DNA of 20,790 nucleotides, from the NCBI GenBank assembly GCA_003344405.1, contig NOWV01000423.1:1-20790 (forward strand), read 5' to 3'. Positions within the stretch are counted from its first letter, which is position 1. Every line of letters starts with the position of its first letter. The notes under the pieces are model-generated. The model saw only the letters and a program-made list of their open reading frames with translations, ran no database searches and was not told the origin of the DNA. Source of the DNA: Trichoplax sp. H2 (lineage: Eukaryota; Placozoa; Uniplacotomia; Trichoplacea). A program made the position numbers and the translations under genes. Positions 1 through 10,142 of the stretch are shown piece by piece.

Positions 1-594
1 TCATAATCGAGACTGGAATGATATACATAATAACGGCAAACATAATTTCATAAATTGCTACAGCTTGTGTAATATCAGGATAATCACAAAGCGTTGTTGA
101 ATGAGGATGAACAGCTGTGTAGACTAAGAAAGGCGACGATGTTGCTATTGATGTTATAGAAATAAGTAGTTCACTTAATATAAGAAGTTTGATCTTATGC
201 TTTCGATAGAATACCGACAACGGTTTTGCTATTACGAAATAACGATTAACACTAATTAATGATAGATTCATAATAGAAATTCCAAATGACGAAAAGACAA
301 TAAATAAAGTTTTACACGACAAATTATTGTACCTTGATAATAATTTACACTATCAGTAGCTATATAAATACAAATAATTACGGTTACGATAGAAGAAACA
401 GTGTCGGATATAACTGAAACGAGTATAAGTCGATAAGAGATTTTCTTGAAATATTTATCTGTCCATAAGAGATAAGTCACTGTTATGTTAAGAATAAGAC
501 CAATAAAAGCGATCGGAATAGTACATATAACAACGTATCGATGTAATTGTAAGCCTATCCACTGGCTATGAATCGTACTATTAGATTTATTCAT
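1..594 (-). pseudogene. Rhodopsin-like (class A) GPCR, partial at left edge, one frameshift in TM3
   Basis: This is a seven-transmembrane receptor of the same family as the intact gene at 10143-11090. The start ATG at 594 opens MNKSNST, followed by TM1 with GLILN (conserved Asn 1.50) and TM2 with VISD (Asp 2.50). The reading frame is lost between about 301 and 320, just after the TM3 cysteine (IICR). Relative to its paralogs this stretch carries a net +2 (equivalently -1) length change, and the shifted frame stops at 268. The original frame resumes at once with FSSFGISIMN, then VNRYFVIAKP (an NRY version of the DRY motif), the second-loop cysteine in TTLCD, and TM5 with YIIPVSIM, staying open to base 1. 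TM6-TM7 lie outside the window. With only one lesion, this could be a young pseudogene or an intact gene with a sequencing error. N-terminal Asn-X-Ser/Thr sites suggest glycosylation. Family and orientation are seen directly; the ligand is unknown. Confidence 0.85.
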
Positions 595-2462
595 ATTTTA
601 AAGTATAGATAAGTTATAAGAGTAAATTGATGTAAAAATAATAGTCAAGTTATATAGAAACTACGGTTGTTAAATTGAAGTTCTACATTCAGCGTTCTAA
701 AAATTTACTTGTACAAACTGAAAATGGAATGACGAATTAATGCATAACACATTCATAATAATGCTGCACTTTATTAATATATTTTTCTAATTATTATTGT
801 ATTCAGCTTGGTATCCTTTCATAACTTTTAGACAAGCAGAACGATTGAAACAATAAAAATTGAGAAAGCTTTAATTTCCAATTATAATATTTCATAAAAA
901 TAATAGTAATTATGGCAGCTATATTCAATGTCTCTTTCGAGTTGATACATCAAATTAGCTGAGAGAATTTTTTATGAAAGTGCGCATTTAATGGAATTTT
1001 AATTCTGTTCTGTTTTTTATTAAAATTACTCATTTGTAATAGTAGAACCAATTAGTCAATTATCACGCAAAATTGGTGCTGTGTTTTCATTCATAAAGTC
1101 AGGCAAATTTGTAACGAGAACTTAACGTCGCTAAGTTCTTCATGTATAATATCACCATTTAACACTGAACATTTGTGTAAACGTCAGGAAATAAGCTTCG
1201 GTTATAAATGTGAATACATTAACTAATTACCTTCGTATTAAATTGCTGTAGTCAATACTTTGTAGATTAACTCATCCTTATATTACGAATATAACAGTAT
1301 AAAGCTGCAGTATTAATGCGATTCGTTTTGTTTGATTAGTTCTGAAAGCAATTTTAATCATAATTATGATTTACTACAACGAAGAACTAAAAATTTGTTT
1401 CTCCTATTGTAGCTTCGTATCCTTTGCTCAATATCTTTAATGTTTCATTGGAGTAAAAATACGCTATCGAGCGCCTCTAATTCACTGAGATAGAATCGTT
1501 GATGATAAATCTACACTAGCAAATTTATATTTTACAGCAAAAGTTCGCAAAGCCTATCTTTTGATTTAGATTTGGGTAGAGAGTTGGCATTTTCAAGTGC
1601 ATTTGCATCGATGCCAACAAATAGCGACTCGAGAAATTTAATAATTAAATTTCCTCATTATCTACCAAATGTGTCTTAAGATAACTACAGAAAGTTGCGC
1701 TTCCATATATCTTACTAAGCATAGCTAAAAGTCTGCAATCACAATATTCAGTTTCGTTACATGATTGAATCAATCTAAAGACAAAAATTTCAATTTCTAG
1801 CTAAGATGTTTTATTAAAATACTTATAAAATTATCTTCAGTACAATTTCAATTCACCAATTAAATTAGTTTGGAGGAATTCTTGTATTATCCGATTAATA
1901 GAATTAATTCTACCTGTTATTTTTTAAAATTATTTAATTATAGTACTTAAATAAAGTAAGTAGTTAATTAATCGCCTTAATAAATTGAGACTATAAACCA
2001 CATACACGAAACATGGTATTAACAAGACTATTTTTGCTGCAAAAGTAGCATTACTGTTTTTAACATAGCTTTATTGCATATACAAATGTCAGAAAATAAA
2101 GTTCGATTATGATTGCAGACCATACAACAGCTAAATATCATTGTGTTGTTAAAGCACCATAGCCATTACTTGCAGATTAGCTCGTAATTGTACAATAGAT
2201 ATAATAGTATAATGCCTCTATAATCCATCATAATACATCTCTTTCCATTAAATTCTATCTTGAATTAATTCACATATAAATAGAAGCCATTAAAGTTTCA
2301 TAACCTCACACAATATATTTTTTGTGATACTTTATCACCGTACAAACTACCGTGAAGAAATAGCTATCTAAATTTGGTGAACGTAATATCGTGATAATAT
2401 ATTACAACTAGTTACTTACAATAGGAATTACTCTAATTATAAATGTGTTACAGTAAATTTAA
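595..2462. other. Gene-free intergenic DNA with an old internal duplication
   Basis: I see no coding region longer than chance in this AT-rich stretch upstream of the first receptor. Two stretches, about 1165-1310 and about 2060-2205, resemble each other in the same order and orientation, roughly 900 bases apart. Both contain a segment around AAATGTCAGAAAATAA (first copy AACGTCAGGAAATAA), followed about 75-90 bases later by a GTAGATTAACTC / GCAGATTAGCTC segment. Identity is only moderate by eye, so this is an old duplication of unknown origin. Confidence 0.4.
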
Positions 2463-2768
2463 TGTGGTGCTGTAACGTGCACTAAAATGATCTGTGAATG
2501 GACATGTTGTAGTCCGACTGTGAAAAATTAGTTAGTAGATGTTCTCACCTAAGTATTTTTATAAGATGACTCATGAATGTTAGCTGCGGTAGATGGGTAT
2601 ATAAGCCCGTCAGATAGTTGAATAAAAGTAGTTCTCAATTGTCTAGTTGAGTTTAACGTAGAATCAAAGACGTCTAAATTCTTGTGAGTAGGGATACTGA
2701 ATCCGCAGATTTTAAGAGATTTAGAGATTTATTTTACGTTATCCTTGTCACGAAGCTGGTTTGTGACA
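2463..2768 (+). promoter_or_regulatory. Possible LTR-like or promoter block with a TATA box
   Basis: This stretch is less AT-rich than its surroundings. It has a clear TATA box (GGGTATATAAGCCCG, TATATAA at 2598-2604) and ends in TTTGTGACA, the same nine bases that end the well-supported LTR at 11970-12340. TGTGGTGCTGTAACG at 2463 is a plausible TG start, but I found no target-site duplication pairing it with the sequence after 2768. A GACAT direct repeat at 2501-2505 and 2765-2769 would give a 259-bp interior that does not end in CA. The nearest AATAAA lies only about 20 bases after the TATA box, which does not suit an LTR. It could be a decayed LTR or an ordinary promoter; boundaries are uncertain. 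Confidence 0.3.
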
Positions 2769-4565
2769 TACTTTTATTTACAATAATCTATTTTAGTATA
2801 AATAAGTGAATTGATAAGATGAAATGATGAATTTTCAAACATATTGAAATAAACAGTTGAAAACTGGAAGTAAATAGGAACCAGGGCAGGGAAATATATT
2901 GATACCCAATGGTATATGAATAACGGAGAGTGTTTAATACTGTCCTGTTATGTAGATTTTATAGGAATGCTAACGTTGGATAATGCCACCAAATTGCAAG
3001 CACAATGTACTTGTTATTTTTACCTTGCTCTATCAAAAAATTAAATTACTTTGAGGGATTTTCAGCAGAAGATGAGGTAAATTATCTTAGCTATAACTGA
3101 AGTTTAGCCAAAATAAATCAGGACTTTTAATTCAATAATGTAGTTATATATTTTTATGTATTACTGAAATATCATGCTGATGCAGAAAATTCTACGAAGT
3201 ATTAATCTATGGTATCACATATAGATTTTGAGAAATTTAGAATACTTTCATCCATTAAAATATAGGGATCATAAGTTTTAGATATAATGACGTAGAATAT
3301 ACAGTTTATAACACTAACATTATAGTACTATTCATCAGTAATGAATAGATATTTTCACCACAAGATAAAAGAATATTAATAATACTTAAGATTAAAATTG
3401 ATTCCCGTATATGAATAGTATTACTCGTGTCCTCGATTCGATATTAATAATCTAAATGAGAGTAAATATTTGAAAAAATTATAAAGGAGCTGAAATAAGC
3501 CGATTTAAATTTAGTAAAAAATAGAAATCAAATTAATAAAACTCTTGTTGATACAATATTTGATTAAGTCTTAATTATAAGTAGCTATAACTACATTATA
3601 ATACTTACATTGCAAAGCTATAAGTTATATGAAATTCAGTCAAATACTCCACTTCAGGACTCTACTCAGAAGTTAGAAATTGCATTAGTATGCTATTTTA
3701 AATAAGAACTTTATATGGTAGTGAGAAGCGACCTTTCTTTTATGTTAATGGCAATATATATGTTACATATATTACGAATAGTACAAGTATACCATTTCAT
3801 CTTACCATTTGTAACCCATAATTACTATATTAAGCACCTTTGACTATCCTAGATCATATGACTTATTATTCCTTGGTGCTATTTATGTTTTAAAACATAC
3901 TTCTACAATAATTAACAAAAATCACCACAGTCATATGCACGTTATACTGACTATTTCTGGATGACTTAACTTGAAAGATTAGAAAAAGTTATAAATTAAA
4001 TTTTAAACAATTTTTTTATATGCGATGATCTTTTTTTATTGCCCTAATTAATTTGATATTCAGCATGACTATGAGTATAAAATACGCGTCAGCGAGAATA
4101 GCATTGGCAAGTGTTACAACCTAGGACTTGTAGTTATACCAAGGGTTAGAGCTCATGCACGAGAGAGAGAGAGAGAGCTAGAATAACTACGTTTATTTAA
4201 ATTCTAAGGAACGTGGGATGCAGCTTTACGGGAACTTTTTGAGGGTAAGAGAAACATTCATATATATAGCATTCTCTTGCCCTGTTGACAAGTAAATACG
4301 TATATTGTAAACAGATTTAGACATCTATAGATTACTATGAAAAATAGAGTTAATGACATTAGTATGACTTTTTCATAATAAAGCTTATAATCTATCGTAT
4401 GTGCAATATTACAAACCATAATAATTATTGTATCAACATGCTCTAATATAACAGGTAAACATACAATAACATGTGACCAATCAACCAAATGGGAAGAAGT
4501 GATAACATCCTAAATATAGCAATAGTACGATATATGACATCGAGATATTTTGTTTAGAGTAAAAA
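2769..4565. other. Gene-free intergenic DNA
   Basis: No gene, RNA or mobile element could be supported here. The sequence is AT-rich, with stop codons frequent in all frames. A minus-strand open frame of 76 codons at 4258-4488 has no recognisable domain and looks like chance. The one distinct item is the GA microsatellite listed separately. Confidence 0.5.
4161..4178. repeat. (GA)n microsatellite
   Basis: About nine GA dinucleotides in a row, preceded by GAGCTCATGCAC and followed by CTAGAATA. It is a simple repeat in otherwise non-repetitive AT-rich DNA, and its length is probably polymorphic. Confidence 0.9.
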
Positions 4566-5214
4566 TGTACGCAGAGTATCACGAGCAGAAGGTTAAACTA
4601 TTGATAATAGTGCATGTAGATCAACATATCAGGAGCATTAAAAGTAGTCGGAACTATTATTTAGCGAATACTGAATTCGAAAATTCTTAATAAACCATGT
4701 CATACCTCATATACCAAATAGCGAAACGATTGTATTTATTATTATATCAGTGTATTAAACCTAGTAGGAAACAACTATTTAGCGAATAGTAAACTCGGAA
4801 AGCCTTAAAAAATGATACCATACCGTATACTGTATACCAGTAGTAAAATAACTGTATACAAGAATATATCAGGGTGTAGGCTAGTAACAATAACACGCGT
4901 GTATCACTTGCATTAAAAGTAGTTGGAAACGATTATTTAGTGAATATTGAATTCGGAAAGCCTTAATAAACGATACTATCACGCCTATATCAGGTATCAA
5001 AATGATTATTAGCAAGATATACCGCATATATCAGTCTGCGAAATAATTGTATACATATACAAAATGTAGCAGGGTATTAGACTAGCAATATTAATTCGAC
5101 ATCACTTGCTTTAAAGTAGTCTGAAATGATTATTTAGCGAATATACATTCGGAAAGTTCTAATAAACCATACCATACTGCATATACCCGGTAACGAAATA
5201 ATTGTATACAAGAG
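4566..5214. repeat. Degenerate long-unit tandem repeat, about four copies
   Basis: A recurring block is recognisable by the order AAAGTAGT(C/T)GGAA, then ATTATTTAGCGAATA, GAATTCGGAAAG, (C)TTAATAAACCATACCATA, and CGAAATAATTGTATAC. The TTAG(C/T)GAA core occurs at about 4661, 4779, 4937 and 5134, so spacing grows from 118 to 158 to 197 bases. The longer spacers carry an extra segment (CAGGGT(G)TA..GACTAGCAA..ATCACTTGC). Copies differ at many positions, so the array is old. It lies just downstream (3') of the receptor pseudogene at 5401-6330. No coding function is evident. Confidence 0.75.
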
Positions 5215-5400
5215 GCCAATGCTTTCATCAGCATAGGGCAGGTTGATCAATTTTTTATGCAGCTACTGTACGCCGACCGCTGATGCTAAAGTGTGATATA
5301 GGACATGCATGTATATTATGAGTTAGCTTTAGGAACATTTATAATTTTTTTGTTGGATTGATCAATTATTCTATTATTTAGTTGAATATTATAGCACTTC
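5215..5400. other. Short spacer 3' of the receptor pseudogene
   Basis: This spacer contains an imperfect inverted repeat, CTTTCATCAGCAT near 5222 and CGCTGATGCTAAAG near 5278, with about 45 bases between the arms. It also has two TTGATCAATT motifs, near 5243 and 5356. Nothing identifies a function. Confidence 0.3.
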
Positions 5401-6330
5401 TTAAACAAGAGCAAAAATTTTCTGTCTGATGTCATGATCATACTTTAATAGGATCAATGGATTCAGAATAAGAGTCGATAGAGTTATCATCTCACCTAAA
5501 TAGATAAAAATATACAAAATGTTGCTTTGTAGTGCGACTTAATGAAGAGATTTTCTGGTTATTGCAGTCCCGATAGTGATAGCAAATTGTGGCCAAGTGA
5601 TTAGAATGGTAAGAAGCGTGATTTTAATTACAACTTTCGTAAATTTCTTTTGCATAAATTCAATCTCAATCTAATTGGATGCCGTATTACCAGGCAGAAT
5701 CTGGTTCTTATGAATACTGGATAGTCTAGTATAAACAATAAGCACGATAATAATCGGGATAATGTACATGATTACAACGAGCATAATATTCCATACTGCT
5801 TCTGCATGAGTAACATGTGGAAAATCGAATCAAGTTGTCGAGTCAGAATAGGATGAAAGAAAGAATAAGAAGGGCAGTGATGTTGATAATGATATAGCGC
5901 AAAGGAAAAACTCACTTAAAATGAGAAATATAAATTTATACTTTTGATAAAATGATGATAACGGCCTTCCAACAGCAAAATAGCGATCAATACTAATTAG
6001 CGCTAAATTTATGATGGAGATTCCAAATGACGAAAAGGCAATAAATAATATTATTCGACATACTATGATACCTTGGAGATAATTAAGTCCACCTAAAGCT
6101 AGATGGACATAAACAGCTAAAGATGCAATCGACAAGACGATATCGGATAGAACTGAAATAAAGAATAAACGATAGCTTGATTTTTTATAGTGCTTCACTA
6201 TGGCTAAAAGATAACCTAGTGATATATTGAGGAAAAGACCTATGCAAGAGACTGGAACACCAAATATAATTCCATACTGATGTAGCTGTATTCCTATCCT
6301 AGGACGATCAATAGTAATATTATTATTCAT
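5401..6330 (-). pseudogene. Rhodopsin-like GPCR pseudogene, full length, three internal stops
   Basis: The frame runs from ATG at 6330 (MNNNITIDRP) to the stop at 5401-5403, about 309 codons, close to the 315 of the intact paralog. I chose this start over an in-frame ATG at 6375 because it matches the paralogs' MNNTNIT opening. Visible landmarks are GLFLN in TM1, VLSDIV in TM2, IVCR in TM3, a canonical DRY (SIDRYF), TM5 YIIPIII, TM6 ITWPQF and TM7 NPLILLKYDH. Three nonsense codons interrupt it: TGA at 5830-5832, TAG at 5671-5673 and TAA at 5539-5541. The second extracellular loop cysteine is replaced by Phe (TTC), and one Arg codon is missing from the QKKRF motif. There is no frameshift, so decay has been by point mutation and one in-frame loss. 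It shares the minus strand with all its relatives. It is a dead copy of the oldest-looking branch. Confidence 0.93.
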
Positions 6331-6599
6331 ATCTCCAATTAAGAATAGCTTGAAAAATTGGATAATATTGAGCACAAAGTAAATGACTTACAATATTTCT
6401 TTATCATACAGAATACGTTAATAGTTCAGTAGAAATGTCTTAAATCTAAGACCGAATAACATGAGTTTTAGATAATACCAAAGATGGTTATGAATATATC
6501 AACTTCTTTACATTTACTGAACTACACTTGAAATTTTAAACAAAAATTTCTAATAAATCTACTGAGTGACAAATGCAAATTAGTATACAATTTTTGTCT
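6331..6599. other. 5' flank of the receptor pseudogene
   Basis: AT-rich upstream region. I see no TATA box, splice pair or similarity to the upstream flanks of the younger receptors at 10143 and 14238. Confidence 0.3.
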
Positions 6600-6990
6600 A
6601 GTTAGGATACGAAATACAGTAGCTATGACAACTATATTAAAGCCAACTCTAAAGTTCTACAATCGAATAAGCCATATGAAAATCCTCTACGAAAACTTAC
6701 GACTTCAATTTTTTGTTTTCAGAAATAGCTGCAACTACGCTCAAATAAGCGGTAGCTATGGCAACTTTATTGAAAGCTAGCTTGACATACTACAATCAAA
6801 TAAGCCATAAGAAAAAATTCTATTAAGAGAGAATAACTTTTATTTTATGCTATCAGAAGTAGCTGTAATTACTGTCGAATATAGCTAGATTTAGATTCTG
6901 CAATCAAGTAAGTCATACGAAAATATTATATTAAAAAAGAACTGATTCCATTTTTATAATTTTAGAAATAGCTGTAATTGTTGTCTTATC
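6600..6990. repeat. Degenerate tandem repeat, three to four copies of about 110-135 bp
   Basis: Units share the order CTACAATC(G/A)AATAAGCCATA near 6657, 6790 and 6898, and AGAAATAGCTG(C/T)AA near 6721, 6856 and 6965. AGCTATG(A/G)CAACT(A/T)TATT occurs at about 6620 and 6752. Spacings of 133 and 108 show indels between copies. The array lies in the 5' region of the receptor pseudogene at 5401-6330. It does not resemble the repeats at 4566-5214, 11230-11400 or 15258-15497. It is non-coding as far as can be seen. Confidence 0.75.
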
Positions 6991-7847
6991 GATCGAAAAG
7001 CTGGAAAGTTACAAACATTAGCAATTCATTAAGCTAAAAAGGGGCTTACTTTTCCTTAATTCGATTGTGGAGTATAAAGTTTTAGAATATTACCATATTA
7101 CGGTTTTGCGTTACCAGTTAAGTAATCATTGATTAGTGAATAATGAATATCATAGAGTAGTCTAGATAAAGTCATATGCTATATTTAGTTTGCTAACCTT
7201 GTAATTAATGCTTTAATAGTGGAATTGTGATATAAAAATGTAAACTATTACGAGTTAATTTACTGTAAATTGAAAAGCGTGCTAAGCTCTAATAGTATAA
7301 TCGAACCCTATATGGACGAAAGATGAGTGTCTCAACACTTTAAATCCCAGAAAATCTCCATACTACTATCTATTTAGTAATTGTAATATGTCTATTAATG
7401 TAACTTGTAAAATATGTATTCAGGATATTTAATACTACAATTTACTGTAGAAACCTATTTAAGCGCATGTGGTTAGAAAATGAAAGTAGTAATTGCTTAA
7501 GAAGCGTTCCGGAGTCGTAACGTCAAGGAAAGTCTTGTAATTAATCAGTTATCTGTGAAGTATAGCCGAGAAATTGAGTTCTCGTATATCGCTCGCATAG
7601 AGACTGGAAAATACTGGAGAAGTAGCCTTGACTATTGAACCTTTACTAGGATTCTTCATGAAATCTTTGCCACAAGTGAAGGTTGTGATATACCACTGCT
7701 TTTATTAATAAGGTAAAAGAATTAGGGTATATCAGAGTTAATAATGAAATAATTAAGCCCAAGACTGACAGCATACTGGTATTTAAACTTCGGATGATCC
7801 TAGACAGATCGTCATGATATCACACATATAGGAGGACAAAATCATCA
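6991..7847. other. Gene-free intergenic DNA
   Basis: No open frame, RNA fold or known repeat could be supported. The part around 7490-7640 is slightly less AT-rich (GAAGCGTTCCGGAGTCG, CTCGTATATCGCTCGC). It could be an untranslated or exonic remnant of the adjoining minus-strand open frame, but nothing proves it. Confidence 0.3.
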
Positions 7848-8084
7848 CTATTCTTCATGCTGTCTCTGTTTTTGCTTGACCTTTCGCATATATTGAAATC
7901 TAGATAAAGTTTCTTGTCCTTGTGCCATACTAGATAATGTTGTTGTAAATTCAACAATAAGATTAAAAATCACGTATTCAGGTCTAAAATACTCGTATAT
8001 CTTACTCACTGCAAAGTATAGAAATAGTATTAATAATGATTGATAACCTGTTAAATAGAATTTGCGTACATTACTACCAGCCAT
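7848..8084 (-). CDS. Possible small single-pass membrane protein, 78 aa (unrecognised)
   Basis: The frame opens MAGSNVRKFYLTGYQ, has one hydrophobic helix at about residues 16-29 (LLILFLYFAV), then KIYEYFRPEY just after the helix. A second, moderately hydrophobic stretch precedes a polar, charged tail rich in Lys, Arg and Gln that ends RQHEE. The composition looks more protein-like than other short frames here. The pattern of a short N-terminus, one helix and a Tyr-X-Arg-Pro motif faintly recalls small mitochondrial assembly proteins such as UQCC6 (brawnin), but the tail does not match and I would not assign it. A GCA|GTGAGTAAG donor-like site and a TTCTATTTAACAG|G acceptor-like site lie inside, so it may instead be part of a spliced gene or a chance frame. 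No neighbour supports a role. Confidence 0.35.
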   Translation of the reverse strand: MAGSNVRKFYLTGYQSLLILFLYFAVSKIYEYFRPEYVIFNLIVEFTTTLSSMAQGQETLSRFQYMRKVKQKQRQHEE

Positions 8085-9149
8085 ATTTTTATATCTTATT
8101 ACTTGCTATAAAGTGTACGCTGTCATTATTGATGCGTCATGAACAAGATGTAATAATCTCTGATCGAAATCTTCAACAGAAATTGCTAAATAAAAGCATT
8201 CTTCATTTGCAGTCTGATTTTATAATTACCAGTATAACATATACGAGTTATCGTTATATCAACCTCATAAGAAATGATAAACTTAATGTAATTAATTTTA
8301 AAATTAAATGTATTATTCACTCTATGTCAAGACATGTATCATCATGCATTAATCAAACTCGCTAGATGATGCGCTCATGGTACCTTTACATTCGATATCA
8401 TAATAATTTTATGTAAAAACAAGGAAATGACAATTAACCATCCAATAAACGGGATAGAGGGTGGTCATTAATTTAAATTACAATTTTATAATATTTAAAT
8501 GTTGGCATTTTATAGTCGTATAGTTTAATTATTCTTTCTTGGTGATTTAAGTCACTGTTGTTATATTGAGGAAATCAGTTCAGAAATGAGATAACGATGA
8601 ATGAATACAACTTTAGCGATTGTTAAACGAGATAGTATCGTAAAGCATAAACTAACTATTTATAAACATAAATGCAGCACCCACTTAGTAATAAGTTGCA
8701 ATCCCACTACGGTTTACACTTGAAAAAAAATAAACTCTTTGCAATCGCTAAAAGCGTCAGTTTTTATTCCCGATATTTTCAATTTTTATATATATATAAT
8801 ATTGACATTTGATTCTACACTAATAGCTACTTTTACCAAATTTAAGCTAGGAGGTAGAAAATAAATGATTGTATATTATAATTGGGATATTTATAAATAA
8901 CTATCTTTGTGTAAGTATCATAAACTGTAACTTCCTTTAGAGAGTTGTATTAAATGCTGAAAAGCGTTTAATCACTAATGGCGATACATAGTTTTCCCAC
9001 TCATGTATTTTATTATATTTAGTAAAGCAGAGTTTAGAGAGAGATACCGCATCGATGTGAAAATTATGAGAATTTTTTGAGTTTAATTTGAATCGAATCT
9101 ATTTCCTAAGTATTATTGTAAAGTTTAATTCTTTGCTAATTCAGCAACC
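8085..9149. other. Gene-free intergenic DNA
   Basis: A plus-strand open frame of 109 codons starts at 8036 and overlaps the minus-strand frame, but it has no recognisable domain. I see no mobile element or RNA. A short (TA)n run lies near 8788-8800. Confidence 0.35.
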
Positions 9150-9565
9150 AAATTTCTCATTACTCTATTCAGCATGTGAAACACGAGTAGTGTAAGTGTA
9201 ATCACTTTCACCCGAAAGTTACTAATTTCTTGGAGGATATTCTAACGATCCTTAATGCTCATTTATTAATACTAATGCAGAGTGTCTATCATAAAATCTT
9301 TTAACAGTGAATAAGCAAATGTTCTTAGAAAAAATACGGCATGTTTCACGGCTATGTACGATTAAAATCATTCCATTACAGATAATTAAAATATAGATTT
9401 AGTTAAATCAAGTCTTAGCTACTAGATCTTTCATTACCATACATGTCTAACATGTAGAATACCAGTAGATAAGCACAATTATATATTTACGTGAAAATCT
9501 CTAATTTCCTCGAAGATATTGTAACGATACCTATTGCTTATATATTAATACTAATGTTTAGCGAT
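9150..9565 (+). repeat. Direct duplication, two diverged copies about 272 bp apart
   Basis: The stretch about 9155-9290 recurs at about 9427-9562. The best block reads ACTAATTTCTTGGAGGATAT in the first copy and TCTAATTTCCTCGAAGATAT in the second. It continues to a shared TATTAATACTAATG. Read on the plus strand, both copies keep the same frame across it, giving NFLEDILTI and NFLEDIVTI and then LILM. The second copy lies inside an open frame at 9491-9745 (84 codons, no recognised domain). In the first copy the frame ends soon afterwards at a TAA. It could be a decayed coding exon or a plain duplication. Confidence 0.55.
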
Positions 9566-9989
9566 GAAACTTATTCTTTCTCAAGTTTAATACTTGGCGT
9601 ATACATGGAATGCATATATGTAATGAAAACATATTCTTTTCTCAAGTATTCAAAGGGAGCATTTCAATTGCTTTGCTATCAGAAACTATTAATCCAAAGT
9701 GGATACAGTTTTCTAATCAAAATGACAAGAACAATCTCTCAATAGACTATTTCCAATTCAGTAGCCGACACTGCGATTTTTGACGTAAGCTAATTTATCT
9801 AAAGCTTAAAATAATCTGCATGCCCAAAAAAATAACTGCCAGTTTACGCTAGGGTAAACTATAAGCTATCCTAACAATCTGACTTGCAGAATGATGATCG
9901 TTATTTCGACAGAAATTAATTTTTGCTATGCAATACCATCGTTCTACACTCTTACATTGATTAAATTAAATATACCACGTTAATTCATA
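9566..9989. other. Gene-free intergenic DNA
   Basis: Apart from the tail of the unrecognised open frame mentioned for the preceding duplication, I see nothing here. It lies immediately before the first detectable base of the duplicated receptor unit. Confidence 0.35.
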
Positions 9990-10142
9990 ATTCACTTCAT
10001 AACAGTATTATATTTTACTGTGATATCTAACTATTTGGATACCGTTGTAGCGAGTCCGAATCTTGCTTATACCGATAGTAATGCACACTATGCCTAACGA
10101 TAATTATATAATCAGTTTTGATTATAGATTACAACTAATCTT

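Noticed and set aside
4258-4488. 76-codon minus-strand open frame
   Set aside because: No recognisable domain, an odd mix of hydrophobic stretches typical of AT-rich chance translation, and no homologous copy to support it.
6331-6375. Fifteen-codon upstream extension of the three-stop receptor
   Set aside because: An in-frame ATG at 6375 exists, but the paralogs all begin at the position equivalent to 6330, and the extra residues have no counterpart.
7280-7330. GGTTCGA-like piece (minus strand) suggesting a tRNA T-arm
   Set aside because: No acceptor stem, anticodon arm or D-arm could be matched around it.
8036-8365. 109-codon plus-strand open frame
   Set aside because: It overlaps the start of the more protein-like minus-strand frame, has no domain and a composition expected from AT-rich DNA. 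I treat it as chance, though its length is at the upper end for that.
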